From Phycicoccus sp. M110.8 (GTDB taxonomy: Bacteria; Actinomycetota; Actinomycetes; Actinomycetales; Dermatophilaceae): a DNA stretch of 64,000 nucleotides. The translations under genes and the position numbers were made by a program. The stretch covers positions 62,001 through 126,000 of the forward strand of contig NZ_JAWDIC010000001.1 of NCBI RefSeq assembly GCF_032464895.1, read 5' to 3'. Below, one piece after another: positions 1 to 8,577 of the stretch; within the stretch, counting starts at the first letter, position 1; every line of letters starts with the position of its first letter. The notes below the pieces were generated by a model, which had not been told where the DNA came from, ran no database searches, and worked only from the letters and a program-made list of their open reading frames with translations.

Positions 1-47
1 CCCCTTCTGGCGAGGCGCCCGGCACAGCCCTGCGGGGGGCGTGGGTG

Positions 48-446
48 GATGAGTCGGTCGATACGCCGGGTTCTGTTCCGCGCCGCCGTTACCAGCGACG
101 CGGCGACGGTCATCCATCTACGACAGCCGTTGCCGGCTCCCTCCAGCGTCCTACCCGTGTGCTCGGGCGGGCCGCCCTCGGACGCACACTGTCTGGACTT
201 GCTCCGGGTGGGGTTTACCGAGCCGACCTGGTCACCCAGGCCGCTGGTGGTCTCTTACACCACCGTTTCACCCTTGCCGCGGCGCCTGCCCGGCCGGAGC
301 CGGGTGGTTCACCGTGGCGGTCTGTTCTCTGTGGCACTTTCCCGCGGGTCACCCCGGGTGGCTGTTGGCCACCACCCTGCCCTGTGGAGCCCGGACGTTC
401 CTCGGCGGTGGTTGCCCACCGACGCGACCGCCTGACCGACTCATCC
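48..446 (-). ncRNA. rnpB: RNase P RNA, bacterial class A
   Basis: Catalytic RNA of RNase P, which removes the 5' leader of precursor tRNAs. On the minus strand the two ends pair as helix P1 (about 434-445 with 49-60). Conserved blocks follow in the usual order: GAGGAACGTCCGGGCTCC then ACAGGGCAGGGTG near the 5' end, the ACAGAGAACAGACCGCC segment, GGGTGAAACGGTGG, GGTAAACCCCACCCGG, and the 3' block ACAGAACCCGGCGTATCG. Length of about 400 nt is usual for actinobacteria. A TATCCT -10 hexamer lies at 454-459 (minus), just before the 5' end. Exact ends are within a few bases. Confidence 0.96.
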
Positions 447-453
447 GCCCCCA

Positions 454-459
454 AGGATA
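454..459 (-). promoter_or_regulatory. -10 element of the rnpB promoter
   Basis: TATCCT on the minus strand, about 8 nt before the P1 helix of rnpB, fits a housekeeping sigma -10 box. No clear -35 box is seen. Assignment rests on position and consensus only. Confidence 0.5.
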
Positions 460-541
460 GGGGACGGATGCCGGGCAGCCGGCCACCCGGCATACCGGCA
501 CCGCCGACCCCGCCAGCGGATCACCGGACCCACCCGGCGAC

Positions 542-602
542 ACGGCAGTTGCTGGCATGAAACGGGAGTCCTGAACTGCCGTTTCATGCCAGCAACTGCC
601 GT
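542..602. terminator. Large perfect hairpin between the RNB gene and rnpB
   Basis: Two perfect 24-nt arms (542-565 and 579-602) flank a 13-nt loop. It lies 27 nt after the stop of the minus-strand RNB gene and about 80 nt before the rnpB promoter. It probably ends RNB transcription so that it does not run into rnpB. There is no T-run. Arms this long and perfect, with lower GC than the surroundings, could also mark a small mobile or REP-like element. Confidence 0.55.
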
Positions 603-628
603 ATTGCGGAAGGCGGGCGTGCGCGCGG

Positions 629-2089
629 TCAGGCGGGGGCGACGACCTCGAACCGGGTCACGCCGGTCGCGACGGTCGCCTCGACCAGCCGGACGGTGAC
701 CCACGTGCCCAGCTCGGCGGCCCCGGACGCGCGGCCGAGCACCGCCGGGTCGTCGATCTGGATCTGCACGTGCTCGTTGTCCCGCTCGTCGACGACCATG
801 GCCCGGAACTCCTGCCCCACCCGGTCGGCCAGGGCCGCCGCCTCGACGGCGTCGGCACACGCACGTTCCACCCCGGCGGCCACCTTGTCGCTCGCGGCCA
901 TCACCTCCGGCAGCCCGGGCAGCGCCTCGCGCACCCAACCCGGTACCTCGCGCCCCTGCGACACGGCCTCGCAGACGACGAGCCCGAACCGGTCCACCAG
1001 CCGGCGCAGTGGCGCCGTGACGTGGGCGTATGCCGCGGCCACCGCCGCGTGCTCGGTCTCGGCGGGCGTGTCCCCGTCGAACGGGGTGTAGCCGGCACCG
1101 CGGAACAGGGCCGTCGCCTCGTGGATCAGCGCGAGGTGCTTGGGGTTGTCACGGTCGAGCGTGCGCAGGAACTCGCCGTACGCCGTCCCCTCCTGCCACT
1201 CGACCCCGAGCGCGCGGGCGGCATGGCGGAAGCGGCGTACCGCACGCTCGTCCGGGGCGGGCATCGTCCGCAGGATCCCGACCTTCGCCCCCAGCATCAG
1301 CTCGGCCCCGGCCATGCCGGTCATGAGCGAGATCTGCGCGTTCCAGTCCTCGACCTCCAGCGGCGGGCGGAAGCCGAGCCGGAAGTGGCCCTGCTCGTCC
1401 TCGCTGACCTCCTGCTCGGGCATGGGCAGGCTCGCCCCACCGCGCTTGCGCTCCAGCTCGACCCGCAGCAGCCCGACCTCCTTGAGCAGCTGCAGCCGCT
1501 CGTCGGCCGAGCCGTCGTCGAGCGCCGACTGCACGCCCGCGTAGTCGAGGCGGTCGGTGCTGCGGACCAGTGCGCGGCGCACCTCGACCGCGGTGCACTC
1601 CCCCACCGCGTCGAGCCGCAGGTCCCACACGAACGCCGGACGCACCTGGCCCGGCAGCAGGCTTGCCGCGGACTCGCTGAGCACCGGTGGGTGCAGGGGC
1701 GTCCGCTTGTCCGGCGCGTAGACGGTCTGCCCGCGACGCCGTGCCTCCGTGTCGACCGCACCCCCGGCCGCCACGAAGGCGGGGACGTCGGCGATGGCAT
1801 ACCGCACCCGGTAGCCGTCGCCGTCGCGCTCGAGGTGCATCGCCTGGTCGAGGTCCATCGAGCCCGCGGGGTCGATGGTCAGGTACGGCACGTCGGTCTC
1901 GTCCCGGTCCGGCAGGGTCGGCGCCGTCGCCGCGCGCTCGGCCTCGGCGACCACCTCCGGCGGGAAGGAGTCGGGCACGCCGTTCTCCTCCCGGATGGCG
2001 GCGAAGCGCTGCTGGAGCGCCGCGGTCGCCGGGACCTGGGTGTCGGTGGGGTGCTCGGGGGCCTGGACCGTGATCCTGCGCAGGGGCAT
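629..2089 (-). CDS. RNB-domain exoribonuclease (RNase II/R family)
   Basis: Predicted 3'-5' exoribonuclease of 486 aa. The RNB catalytic signature is clear near residues 60-95: a TIDPAGSMDLDQAMH block carries the Asp residues that bind Mg2+, followed by YAIADVPAFV. The compact form lacks the cold-shock and S1 RNA-binding domains of full RNase R, as is common in actinobacterial homologues. I chose ATG 2089 because upstream codons would overlap the divergent YaaA gene (starts 2178). The ~90-bp gap between the two genes must hold both promoters. A strong hairpin (542-602) follows the gene. The family is sure; the substrate is not known. Confidence 0.88.
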   Translation of the reverse strand: MPLRRITVQAPEHPTDTQVPATAALQQRFAAIREENGVPDSFPPEVVAEAERAATAPTLPDRDETDVPYLTIDPAGSMDLDQAMHLERDGDGYRVRYAIADVPAFVAAGGAVDTEARRRGQTVYAPDKRTPLHPPVLSESAASLLPGQVRPAFVWDLRLDAVGECTAVEVRRALVRSTDRLDYAGVQSALDDGSADERLQLLKEVGLLRVELERKRGGASLPMPEQEVSEDEQGHFRLGFRPPLEVEDWNAQISLMTGMAGAELMLGAKVGILRTMPAPDERAVRRFRHAARALGVEWQEGTAYGEFLRTLDRDNPKHLALIHEATALFRGAGYTPFDGDTPAETEHAAVAAAYAHVTAPLRRLVDRFGLVVCEAVSQGREVPGWVREALPGLPEVMAASDKVAAGVERACADAVEAAALADRVGQEFRAMVVDERDNEHVQIQIDDPAVLGRASGAAELGTWVTVRLVEATVATGVTRFEVVAPA

Positions 2090-2177
2090 GGGCCCCAACG
2101 TAGCCACCGTCCGGCCGCTCCACCGGTCGGTGAGACCGGTCGAGCGGCTTCGTGGGCCCCCACCTAGGCTGTCGCGC

Positions 2178-2924
2178 GTGCTGATCCTGCTCCCCCCGTC
2201 GGAGTCCAAGACCGGCCGCACCCGCGGCAACGCGGTGGACCACGAACGACTCTCCTTCCCCGGTCTCACCGACACCCGCAAGGTCGTCGCCGAGGCGCTC
2301 GCCGACGTCAGCGGCAGGCCCGACGCCGCGCAGGCCCTGGGCGTCAGCCCCAACCTCACCGAGGACATCGCCCGCAACCTCGTCCTGCACACCGCCCCCG
2401 CCCTGCCCGCCTCCCGGGTCTACAGCGGCGTCCTCTATGACGCGCTCTCGTACGCCACCCTCGACGCCGCCGCCCGCCGACGCGCCAACCGCTGGCTCGT
2501 GGTCGTGTCCGCGCTCTACGGCGCAGTCCGCCCGACGGACTCCGTTGCGCCGTACCGGCTCTCGATGGCCGTCAACCTCCCCGGCCTCGGCCCGCTCGCC
2601 TCCGTGTGGAAGCCCGTGCTCGCCGGGCCCCTGACCGAGGCCGCCGGGCGCGGGCTCGTGGTCGACTGCCGCTCGAGCACGTATGCCGCCGCCTGGACGC
2701 CCACGGGCGCGCTCGCCGAGCGCTGGGTGCAGGTCAAGGTCCCGGGGGCGACGCACATGGCGAAGCACACCCGTGGCCTCGTCGCCCGGGCGCTGTGCGA
2801 GGAAGGGGCTGACCCCAGGCGGGTGACGGCGCTGCCCGACGTCCTGGGCGACCGGTTCGAGGTGCGGCTGCACGAGCCCGCCGGCGCCGGCCGTCCGTGG
2901 GTGCTCGAGGCGACGGCCCGGTGA
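2178..2924 (+). CDS. yaaA: YaaA/DUF328 family peroxide stress protein
   Basis: A 248-aa member of the YaaA (UPF0246/DUF328) family. In E. coli YaaA lowers intracellular free iron under peroxide stress and binds DNA. The N-terminal LILLPPSESK motif is the family hallmark, and the conserved VSALYGAVRPTD and CRSSTYAA blocks are present. Start GTG 2178 gives this motif right at the N terminus; an upstream in-frame start would run into the divergent RNB gene. It overlaps the next gene by GTGA (2921-2924), so the two are probably translated together. Confidence 0.86.
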   Translation: MLILLPPSESKTGRTRGNAVDHERLSFPGLTDTRKVVAEALADVSGRPDAAQALGVSPNLTEDIARNLVLHTAPALPASRVYSGVLYDALSYATLDAAARRRANRWLVVVSALYGAVRPTDSVAPYRLSMAVNLPGLGPLASVWKPVLAGPLTEAAGRGLVVDCRSSTYAAAWTPTGALAERWVQVKVPGATHMAKHTRGLVARALCEEGADPRRVTALPDVLGDRFEVRLHEPAGAGRPWVLEATAR

Positions 2925-4015
2925 GCACCGACCTCGCCGACCTCGCGGCCCGCATCGGCCCGGTCCTCGTCTTCTTCGTCGCCATCACCGTCGTGGCCGA
3001 GATCGCCGACACCGCAGGCGTGTTCGACGTCGCGGGCCACTGGACGGCCAGGGCGGGACGGCACCGGACGCTCGTGCTGTGGCTGCTGTTCGTGGTCCTC
3101 GCGGTCGTCTGCACGGTCGTCCTGTCCTTGGACACGACGGCCGTCCTGCTGACCCCCGTGGGGCTCGCCGTGGCGGCCCAGCTGGGTGTCTCGCCCGTGC
3201 CGTTCGCCCTGACCACCCTGTGGCTCGCGAACACCGCCTCCATGCTGCTGCCCGTCTCGAATCTCACGAACCTGCTTGCGCTGCACCGGTTCGAGGAGCT
3301 CGGGAAGACCCACGGCGACTACGTCCGCCTGGCCGCCGCACCCGCAGCCGCGGCCGTGGTGGGGACCGTCGTCGTGCTCTGGCTGCTGCACCGCCGCGAC
3401 CTCTCCGGCAGGTACGAGCTGGAGGCGCCGGCCGAGCCGCACGACACGGTCCTGCTGCGCGTCTCTGCCGCGGTCTGCCTCGCCATCGGGCCGCTCTTCG
3501 CGGTGGGGCTGTCCCCCGCCTGGGTGTCGAGCGCGGCCGCCGTGGTGCTGCTCGTCGCCGTGGCGTTCCGCTCCCCCGCCACCCTGCGCCGGCTCAGCGT
3601 CCCGTGGCAGATGGCCGTCGGTGTGGCGGTGCTGTTCGTCGTGGTCGACGTCGCCCTGGGCCACGGCCTGCGCTCGGTGCTGCAGGACGTCGCGGGCAGC
3701 GGCACGGGCGACGCCGCCCTGCTGCGGGTCGGGGCGGTCGGAGCGGTCGGGGCGAACGTGGTCAACAACCTCCCGGCCTACGCGGCCCTGGAAGCCGTCA
3801 CCGCGGACCACCCCACCCGGTTGATGGCGCTGCTCGTCGGCGTCAACGTCGGCCCGCTGGTCACGCCGTGGGCCTCGCTGGCGACCCTGCTGTGGGCGCA
3901 GCGGTGCCGGGCGCGCGGGGTCCGGATCAACGCGGGCAGGCTCGCGGTCCAGGGCCTGGCGTGCGCCGTCCTGTCCGGCGGCCTCGCGCTCGGGGCCCTG
4001 GTCCTCGTCCGCTGA
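2921..4015 (+). CDS. ArsB/SLC13-type (ion transporter superfamily) membrane protein
   Basis: A 364-aa integral membrane protein with about 10 hydrophobic segments. The duplicated re-entrant motifs of the ion transporter superfamily are visible: LDTTAVLLTPV then NTASMLLPVSNLTNL in the first half, and NVVNNLPAYAAL then GVNVGPLVTPWASLATLLW in the second. These match arsenite or dicarboxylate pumps of the ArsB/CitMHS type. GTG 2921 overlaps the yaaA stop. No arsR or arsC is nearby, so arsenite export is only one possibility; an anion or metabolite substrate is equally open. It converges on metZ with a 24-bp gap. Confidence 0.8.
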   Translation: MSTDLADLAARIGPVLVFFVAITVVAEIADTAGVFDVAGHWTARAGRHRTLVLWLLFVVLAVVCTVVLSLDTTAVLLTPVGLAVAAQLGVSPVPFALTTLWLANTASMLLPVSNLTNLLALHRFEELGKTHGDYVRLAAAPAAAAVVGTVVVLWLLHRRDLSGRYELEAPAEPHDTVLLRVSAAVCLAIGPLFAVGLSPAWVSSAAAVVLLVAVAFRSPATLRRLSVPWQMAVGVAVLFVVVDVALGHGLRSVLQDVAGSGTGDAALLRVGAVGAVGANVVNNLPAYAALEAVTADHPTRLMALLVGVNVGPLVTPWASLATLLWAQRCRARGVRINAGRLAVQGLACAVLSGGLALGALVLVR

Positions 4016-4039
4016 CGAGGCCAAGCGTCCGCAGGGGCG

Positions 4040-5239
4040 TCAGCCGAGGGCGTCCAGCGCGGCCGTCAGGTCCTCGACGAGGTCCTGCGGGTCCTCCAGC
4101 CCGACCGAGATGCGCACGGTGCCGTCCGTGATCCCGACCGCAGCCCGGGCCTCGGGCGTCAGCCGCCGGTGCGTGGTGGTCGCCGGGTGGGTGACCATCG
4201 ACTTGGCGTCGCCCAGGTTGTTGCTGATGTCGACGATGCGCAGGGCGTTCATCAGGACGAACGCCTCGTCCTTGCCGCCGTCGAGCTGGAACGTCACAAC
4301 CGTCCCCCCGCCGAGCATCTGCCGCCGGGCGAGCTCGTGCTGGGGGTGCGACTCGAGCCACGGGTAGAGCACGCCGGTCACCCGCGGGTGCGCCTCCAGC
4401 GCCTTCGCGACGGTCAGCGCGTTGGCCGCCTGCTTCTCGACCCGCAGCGTCAGGGTCTCCAGGCCCTTGACCAGCACCCAGGCGTTGAACGGCGACATCG
4501 CCGGCCCCGTGTGGCGCATGAGGTTCTTGACCGGGCCGCCGACGAACTCGGTGCTGCCGAGCACAGCCCCGCCGAGCGTGCGGCCCTGCCCGTCGATGTG
4601 CTTGGTCGCGGAGTACACGACGACGTCGGCGCCGTGCTCGAGCGGCTTGGAGAAGACCGGCGTGCCGAACACGTTGTCGACCACGACCTGCGCCCCAGCC
4701 GCGTGGGCCAGGTCGGAGACGGCCCGCATGTCGACGAGCTCCTGCATCGGGTTGCTCGGCGTCTCGAAGAACACTGCCTGCGTCGGCACCGACAGCGCCT
4801 CGCGCCACTGCTCGAGGTCGGGGCCGTCGACGAAGACGGTCTCGACACCCCAGCGCGGCAGGATCTCGTCGAGGATCACGAAGCACGACCCGAACAGGCC
4901 GCGCGAGGCGACGACGCGGTCACCCTTGCCGAGCAGGGCGGCCAGGGCGACGAAGACCGCGGACATGCCGGACGCCGTGGCGAAGCACGCCGGGGCGCCC
5001 TCGAGCTGGGCCAGCCGCTGCTCGAACATCGCGACCGTCGGGTTGCCGTAGCGGCTGTAGATGAAGTGGTCGACCTCGTCCTTGAACGCCGCCTCGGCCT
5101 GCTCGGCGCTCTGGTACACGAAGCCGGAGGTGAGGAACAGCGCCTCCGCGGTCTCGTCGAAGCTGCTGCGGGCCAGGCCGCCGCGGACGGCGATCGTGTC
5201 GGGACGGAAGCCGCGCGCGTCCAGCGGCTGCCCGCTCAT
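4040..5239 (-). CDS. metZ: O-succinylhomoserine sulfhydrylase (MetZ)
   Basis: PLP-dependent Cys/Met metabolism enzyme, 399 aa. MetZ makes homocysteine from O-succinylhomoserine and sulfide. The PLP lysine is Lys213 in the SATKHIDGQGR motif; the YSRYGNPT and ETPSNP motifs of the family are also present. ATG 5239 overlaps the stop of the upstream rhodanese gene by ATGA, so the two are coupled. The MetZ-rhodanese pair suggests sulfane sulfur handling for methionine synthesis (inference). The N-terminal DARGFRPDTIAVRGG stretch is typical of MetZ rather than cystathionine gamma-lyase, which remains a less likely reading. Confidence 0.9.
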   Translation of the reverse strand: MSGQPLDARGFRPDTIAVRGGLARSSFDETAEALFLTSGFVYQSAEQAEAAFKDEVDHFIYSRYGNPTVAMFEQRLAQLEGAPACFATASGMSAVFVALAALLGKGDRVVASRGLFGSCFVILDEILPRWGVETVFVDGPDLEQWREALSVPTQAVFFETPSNPMQELVDMRAVSDLAHAAGAQVVVDNVFGTPVFSKPLEHGADVVVYSATKHIDGQGRTLGGAVLGSTEFVGGPVKNLMRHTGPAMSPFNAWVLVKGLETLTLRVEKQAANALTVAKALEAHPRVTGVLYPWLESHPQHELARRQMLGGGTVVTFQLDGGKDEAFVLMNALRIVDISNNLGDAKSMVTHPATTTHRRLTPEARAAVGITDGTVRISVGLEDPQDLVEDLTAALDALG

Positions 5240-5649
5240 GCCTGCCGCCAGGGCAGCTCGGAGTTCTTCCACCCCGACACCGCCCGGTGCCCGTGCTCGT
5301 CCGGTGGCCCCTCGAAGCCCTCGAGGACGTTGTACGCCGGCCCGAGACCGGCCTCGGTCGCCGCCTTCGCGGCCGCGATCGAACGGACCCCCGAGCGGCA
5401 CAGGAAGTACAGGGGTGCGCCGTCGGGCAGGCCCGCGTCCTGCAGCTGGTCGACGAAGTCGCCGTTGACCGCGCCGTCGGGGAACCGCTGCCACTCGACG
5501 CACACGACCCGCTTGCCGATCGGGCTCAGGTCGGGCAGGCCGACGTAGCTCCACTCCGCAGTCGTGCGGACGTCGACGAGGACGGCGTCCTCGTCCGCCG
5601 CCAGCGCGGCATACGCGTCCTGGGGAGTGACGTCTCCGGCGTAGCTCAT
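5236..5649 (-). CDS. Single-domain rhodanese-like sulfurtransferase
   Basis: A 137-aa single rhodanese domain. The active-site loop CRSGVRS carries the persulfide-forming Cys84, and the DVRTTAEW motif sits near residue 27, as in active rhodaneses. It is the first gene of a two-gene unit with metZ (ATGA overlap at 5236-5239), so it may supply or detoxify reduced sulfur for homocysteine synthesis. About 100 bp with no feature I can name separates it from the next minus-strand gene upstream. Confidence 0.9.
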   Translation of the reverse strand: MSYAGDVTPQDAYAALAADEDAVLVDVRTTAEWSYVGLPDLSPIGKRVVCVEWQRFPDGAVNGDFVDQLQDAGLPDGAPLYFLCRSGVRSIAAAKAATEAGLGPAYNVLEGFEGPPDEHGHRAVSGWKNSELPWRQA

Positions 5650-5746
5650 GCTCCCAGCCTAGGAGAACCCGCCACATGCCGAGACGCGCGGGTCACTTGG
5701 TGGACGCCGCGCGGCTCGCCACCGCCGCCGGGCGCACGGCCGCGCG

Positions 5747-6886
5747 CTAGGTCCGGTTGGTGAAGGCGACCGAGACCGTGCCGTCCGGCCAGACCTCTAG
5801 GGCCGTGAGCGAGCCGGGAGCCGCCGCGAGCCGCCACACCTTGTCGTGAGGGATGCCGAGCACCTCGGCGAGCACCACCATGATCGGCTTGCGATGGCAC
5901 ACGACGACGGTGGTGCCCCCCGCGTCGACGACGCGCCGGAAGGCGGCCAGCACGCGCGCCTCGAGCTGCTCGTGCGACTCCCCGCCCGGACGTGCGTATG
6001 CCGGGTCGGCGCGCAGCGCGGCCAGGTCGTCCGCCGCGTCGCGGGCCAGGTCGTGCACGCTGGCGCCGTCCCAGTCGCCGAAGTCCTGCTCGTCCCAGTC
6101 GCCGTCCACCTCGGGAGCGACGCCCAGCGCCTCCGCGACGGCGGCTCCGGTCTGGACCGCTCGCGCCAGCGACGACGTCACGACGCGGGCGGGGGCACCC
6201 GCGAGCAGGTGCGCGACGGCGCGACCGGCACGGGCTGCCTGGCTGCGACCGGTGTCGTTGAGCGAGGGGTCGCTGCCCCCACGACCGTCGAGGCGTGCCT
6301 GTGCCGTGAAGTCGGTGACCCCGTGGCGCACGAGCACGACACGTGTCACGTCGCCGCCATGGGGCGGTGCAGTCGCCGGTTCGGGGTCCACGACCTCCTC
6401 CACCAGCTCCTCGACGACCTCGTGGGAGTCCGGGGCGTCCCCGGCCTGGAGCATGCGGTCGATGGTCCGGCCGTCCATGCCGTCGTTCGAGAGGGCGTCG
6501 GCGGCCTTGTTCTTCTCGCGCGGGATCCAGGTGAACGACACGGACCCCCCGCCGCGGCTGAGCTCGGCGCACAGGTCGCGGGCCTGCAGGGCCAGGCGGC
6601 GCATGTCCTCGTGCTTGATCTTCCAGCGGCCGGCCATCTGCTCGATCACGAGCTTGGAGTCCATCCGGACCTCGACGTCGGCGCCGGGGTCGATGCGCAG
6701 CGCCGCCCCGAGCCCGGCGATCAGGCCGGAGTACTCGGCGACGTTGTTCGAGGCCTTGCCGAGCGGCGCCGCGCCCTCCCAGAGGACGGCGCCGGTCGAG
6801 GCGTCACGGACGAGAGCGCCCCAGCCCGCGACCCCGGGGTTGCCCCGGGAGCCGCCGTCGGCCTCGACGACGAGCGCGCGACCCAC
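5747..6886 (-). CDS. Bifunctional RNase HI / histidine (acid) phosphatase
   Basis: A two-domain protein of 379 aa like M. tuberculosis Rv2228c. Residues 1-140 form an RNase HI domain with the DEDD residues in DGGSRGNPG, AEYSGL, RMDSKL and KAADALS; it cuts RNA in RNA:DNA hybrids. Residues ~185-379 form a phosphoglycerate-mutase-like phosphatase with the LVRHG motif and a later VCHRKP histidine. An acidic linker joins them. I chose GTG 6886, 5 nt after the stop of the upstream zinc-ribbon gene. In M. tuberculosis the phosphatase half acts in alpha-ribazole phosphate removal (cobalamin). The order with the next two genes is conserved in actinobacteria. Confidence 0.9.
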   Translation of the reverse strand: MGRALVVEADGGSRGNPGVAGWGALVRDASTGAVLWEGAAPLGKASNNVAEYSGLIAGLGAALRIDPGADVEVRMDSKLVIEQMAGRWKIKHEDMRRLALQARDLCAELSRGGGSVSFTWIPREKNKAADALSNDGMDGRTIDRMLQAGDAPDSHEVVEELVEEVVDPEPATAPPHGGDVTRVVLVRHGVTDFTAQARLDGRGGSDPSLNDTGRSQAARAGRAVAHLLAGAPARVVTSSLARAVQTGAAVAEALGVAPEVDGDWDEQDFGDWDGASVHDLARDAADDLAALRADPAYARPGGESHEQLEARVLAAFRRVVDAGGTTVVVCHRKPIMVVLAEVLGIPHDKVWRLAAAPGSLTALEVWPDGTVSVAFTNRT

Positions 6887-6891
6887 GGCGC

Positions 6892-7632
6892 TCAGATGCC
6901 GGACTCGGCGGTGCGCACGAGGATGCGCCGGCACTCCTCGCACCGCAGCACCTCGTCGGCCGGGGCCGCCTTGATGCGATTCATGTCCACGTTGTTGAGC
7001 TCGAGCTGGCACCCGCCGCAGCGGCGCTGGCGCAGCGGGGCCGCGGCCAGGCCCCCACTCTGGGCACGGATCTTGTCGTAGAGGGCGACCAGGTCGGCAC
7101 CGACGCCCGCGACGACGTCGGCGCGCGGCGCGGCCACCTCGCGCTCCTGCTTGTCGAGGTCGGCGAGCGCCTCGTCGCGGGCCACGACGGCCTGCTCGAG
7201 CTCGCCGGCCAGGATCGACTGCTGCTGCTCGAGCTGGGTGACGGCGGACTGGGCGTCCTCGGCCCGCTCCATGACCTCGAGCTCGACGTCCTCGAGCTCG
7301 GACTGGCGGCGGGCGAGCGACTGCAGCTCGTGCTGCAGGGCGGTGAGGTCCTTGGCCGAACCGGTGCCGGAGTCCAGCCGCGCCTGGTCGCGGGCCGCCC
7401 GGTCACGGACGAGCTGCACGTCGGCCTCGGCCTTCGCCACCTCGCGCTGCATGTCGCCGAGCTCGGTGCGCGCCCGGACGAGGAGCGAGTCCAGCGCCTC
7501 CGCCTTCTCCTCCAGCGCCCGCACCTGCGCCAGCTGCGGGAGCGTCTTGCGGGAGTGGGCGATCTGGTCGAGCCGGGTGTCGATCGCCTGCAGGTCGAGC
7601 AGTCGCCACTGGCGGGACGGGTCGGCGTTCAG
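6892..7632 (-). CDS. Coiled-coil zinc-ribbon protein (DUF164/C4-type, Rv2229c-like), CTG start
   Basis: A 246-aa protein: a long coiled coil (residues ~10-175, rich in Glu/Gln/Arg/Leu heptads) followed by a C4 zinc ribbon with CGGCQ and CEEC knuckles near the C terminus. The family binds nucleic acid or acts as an adaptor; the exact role is unknown. No ATG, GTG or TTG lies near the conserved N terminus (NADPSRQWRLLDLQAIDTRL). A CTG at 7632 does; it overlaps the NIF3 stop as CTGA and has GGAGG six bases upstream. I therefore call a CTG start. It sits between NIF3 and the RNase H fusion. Confidence 0.85.
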   Translation of the reverse strand: MNADPSRQWRLLDLQAIDTRLDQIAHSRKTLPQLAQVRALEEKAEALDSLLVRARTELGDMQREVAKAEADVQLVRDRAARDQARLDSGTGSAKDLTALQHELQSLARRQSELEDVELEVMERAEDAQSAVTQLEQQQSILAGELEQAVVARDEALADLDKQEREVAAPRADVVAGVGADLVALYDKIRAQSGGLAAAPLRQRRCGGCQLELNNVDMNRIKAAPADEVLRCEECRRILVRTAESGI

Positions 7633-8501
7633 GACGTGCCTCCGAGATCTGGTGGTGCGCTGGGCGCAGGGGTGGCTCCGACGACGAAGTCCCACGGGTC
7701 GGTGCGCAGGGTGGAGATGTGGGTGTCCACTGTAGATGGCGGCCACCCGGCGTCGGCAAGCGCCGCGACCAGGCGCTCCGCCGCCCCCGCCAGCCACAGC
7801 GACTCGGTCGCCCAGTGGCCGGCGTCGACGAGGTACGGGGTGCCCCCGCGCGCCTCCTCGCGGGCCTCGAGCGCGGGGTGGTGGCGCAGGTCGGCCGTGA
7901 CGTACACGTCGGCGCCGCTCGCCCGTACGGCGTCGAAGAGGTCGTCGCCCGCGCCGCCCATCACGGCCACCCTGCGCACCTCGGCGCCGGGCGGCCCCGC
8001 GACCCGGATCCCCCCGGCGGCGTGCGGCAGGGCGGCGTGGAGTCGCTCGGCGAACTCGGCGAGGCGCAGGGGTTCGGGGAGCCTGCCGACCCGTCCGAGG
8101 GGTTGCCCCTCGACGACGGTCAGCGGCTCGAGGTCCGCGAGGCCGCAGGCATGCGCCAGGGCGTCGTTCACGCCCGGGTCGGCCACGTCGGCGTTGGTGT
8201 GGGCCACCCACAGGGCGATGTCGTGCACGACCAGGGCGGTGACGCTCGCGCCCTTGGCGCTCGTGGTGGCGACGCTGTGGACCCCGCGCAACAGGAGGGG
8301 GTGGTGCGTCACGAGGAGGTCGGCGCCCAGGGCGCGCGCCTCCTCGATGACCGCCATCGTGGGGTCGACGGCGAAGTGGATGCGGCCGACGGGCTGGGTC
8401 GGGTCACCGGCCACGAGGCCCACGCGGTCCCAGGACTGCGCGGTCTGCGGCGGGTAGAGGTCCTCCAGGACGCCGACCACGTCGGCGAGGGTGAGCTGCA
8501 C
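7629..8501 (-). CDS. NIF3/YbgI-family metal-binding protein (GTP cyclohydrolase I type 2 homologue)
   Basis: A 290-aa NIF3 (DUF34) protein. Conserved metal-binding blocks are visible: VTHHPLLLRG near residue 66, HTNADVADPGVND near 100, and the C-terminal DAGHWATE block. The family forms toroidal hexamers with a di-metal centre; a role in repairing or hydrolysing nucleotide-like metabolites is suspected but unproven. The GTG start (8499-8501) lies one base after the 3' end of tRNA-Val, so the mRNA is probably made from the tRNA promoter. The stop overlaps the CTG start of the next gene. Confidence 0.88.
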   Translation of the reverse strand: MQLTLADVVGVLEDLYPPQTAQSWDRVGLVAGDPTQPVGRIHFAVDPTMAVIEEARALGADLLVTHHPLLLRGVHSVATTSAKGASVTALVVHDIALWVAHTNADVADPGVNDALAHACGLADLEPLTVVEGQPLGRVGRLPEPLRLAEFAERLHAALPHAAGGIRVAGPPGAEVRRVAVMGGAGDDLFDAVRASGADVYVTADLRHHPALEAREEARGGTPYLVDAGHWATESLWLAGAAERLVAALADAGWPPSTVDTHISTLRTDPWDFVVGATPAPSAPPDLGGTS

Positions 8502-8502
8502 G

Positions 8503-8575
8503 TGGGCCCGGCCGGGGTCGAACCGACGACATCCACGGTGTAAACGTGGCGCTCTGCCAGCTGAGCTACAGGCCC
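8503..8575 (-). tRNA. tRNA-Val (anticodon TAC)
   Basis: A 73-nt cloverleaf on the minus strand. The acceptor stem GGGCCTG pairs with CGGGCCC, the D-arm has TAGCTCAGCTGGCAGAGC, and the anticodon stem CCACG/CGTGG holds loop TTTACAC with anticodon TAC. The T-arm loop is TTCGACC. The discriminator is A and CCA is not encoded. The NIF3 start codon follows after a single base. Confidence 0.96.
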
Positions 8576-8577
8576 CC

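Noticed and set aside
2921-4015. Arsenic resistance operon
   Set aside because: The transporter has the ArsB/SLC13 fold but there is no arsR, arsC or acr3 nearby, so arsenite export is not claimed.
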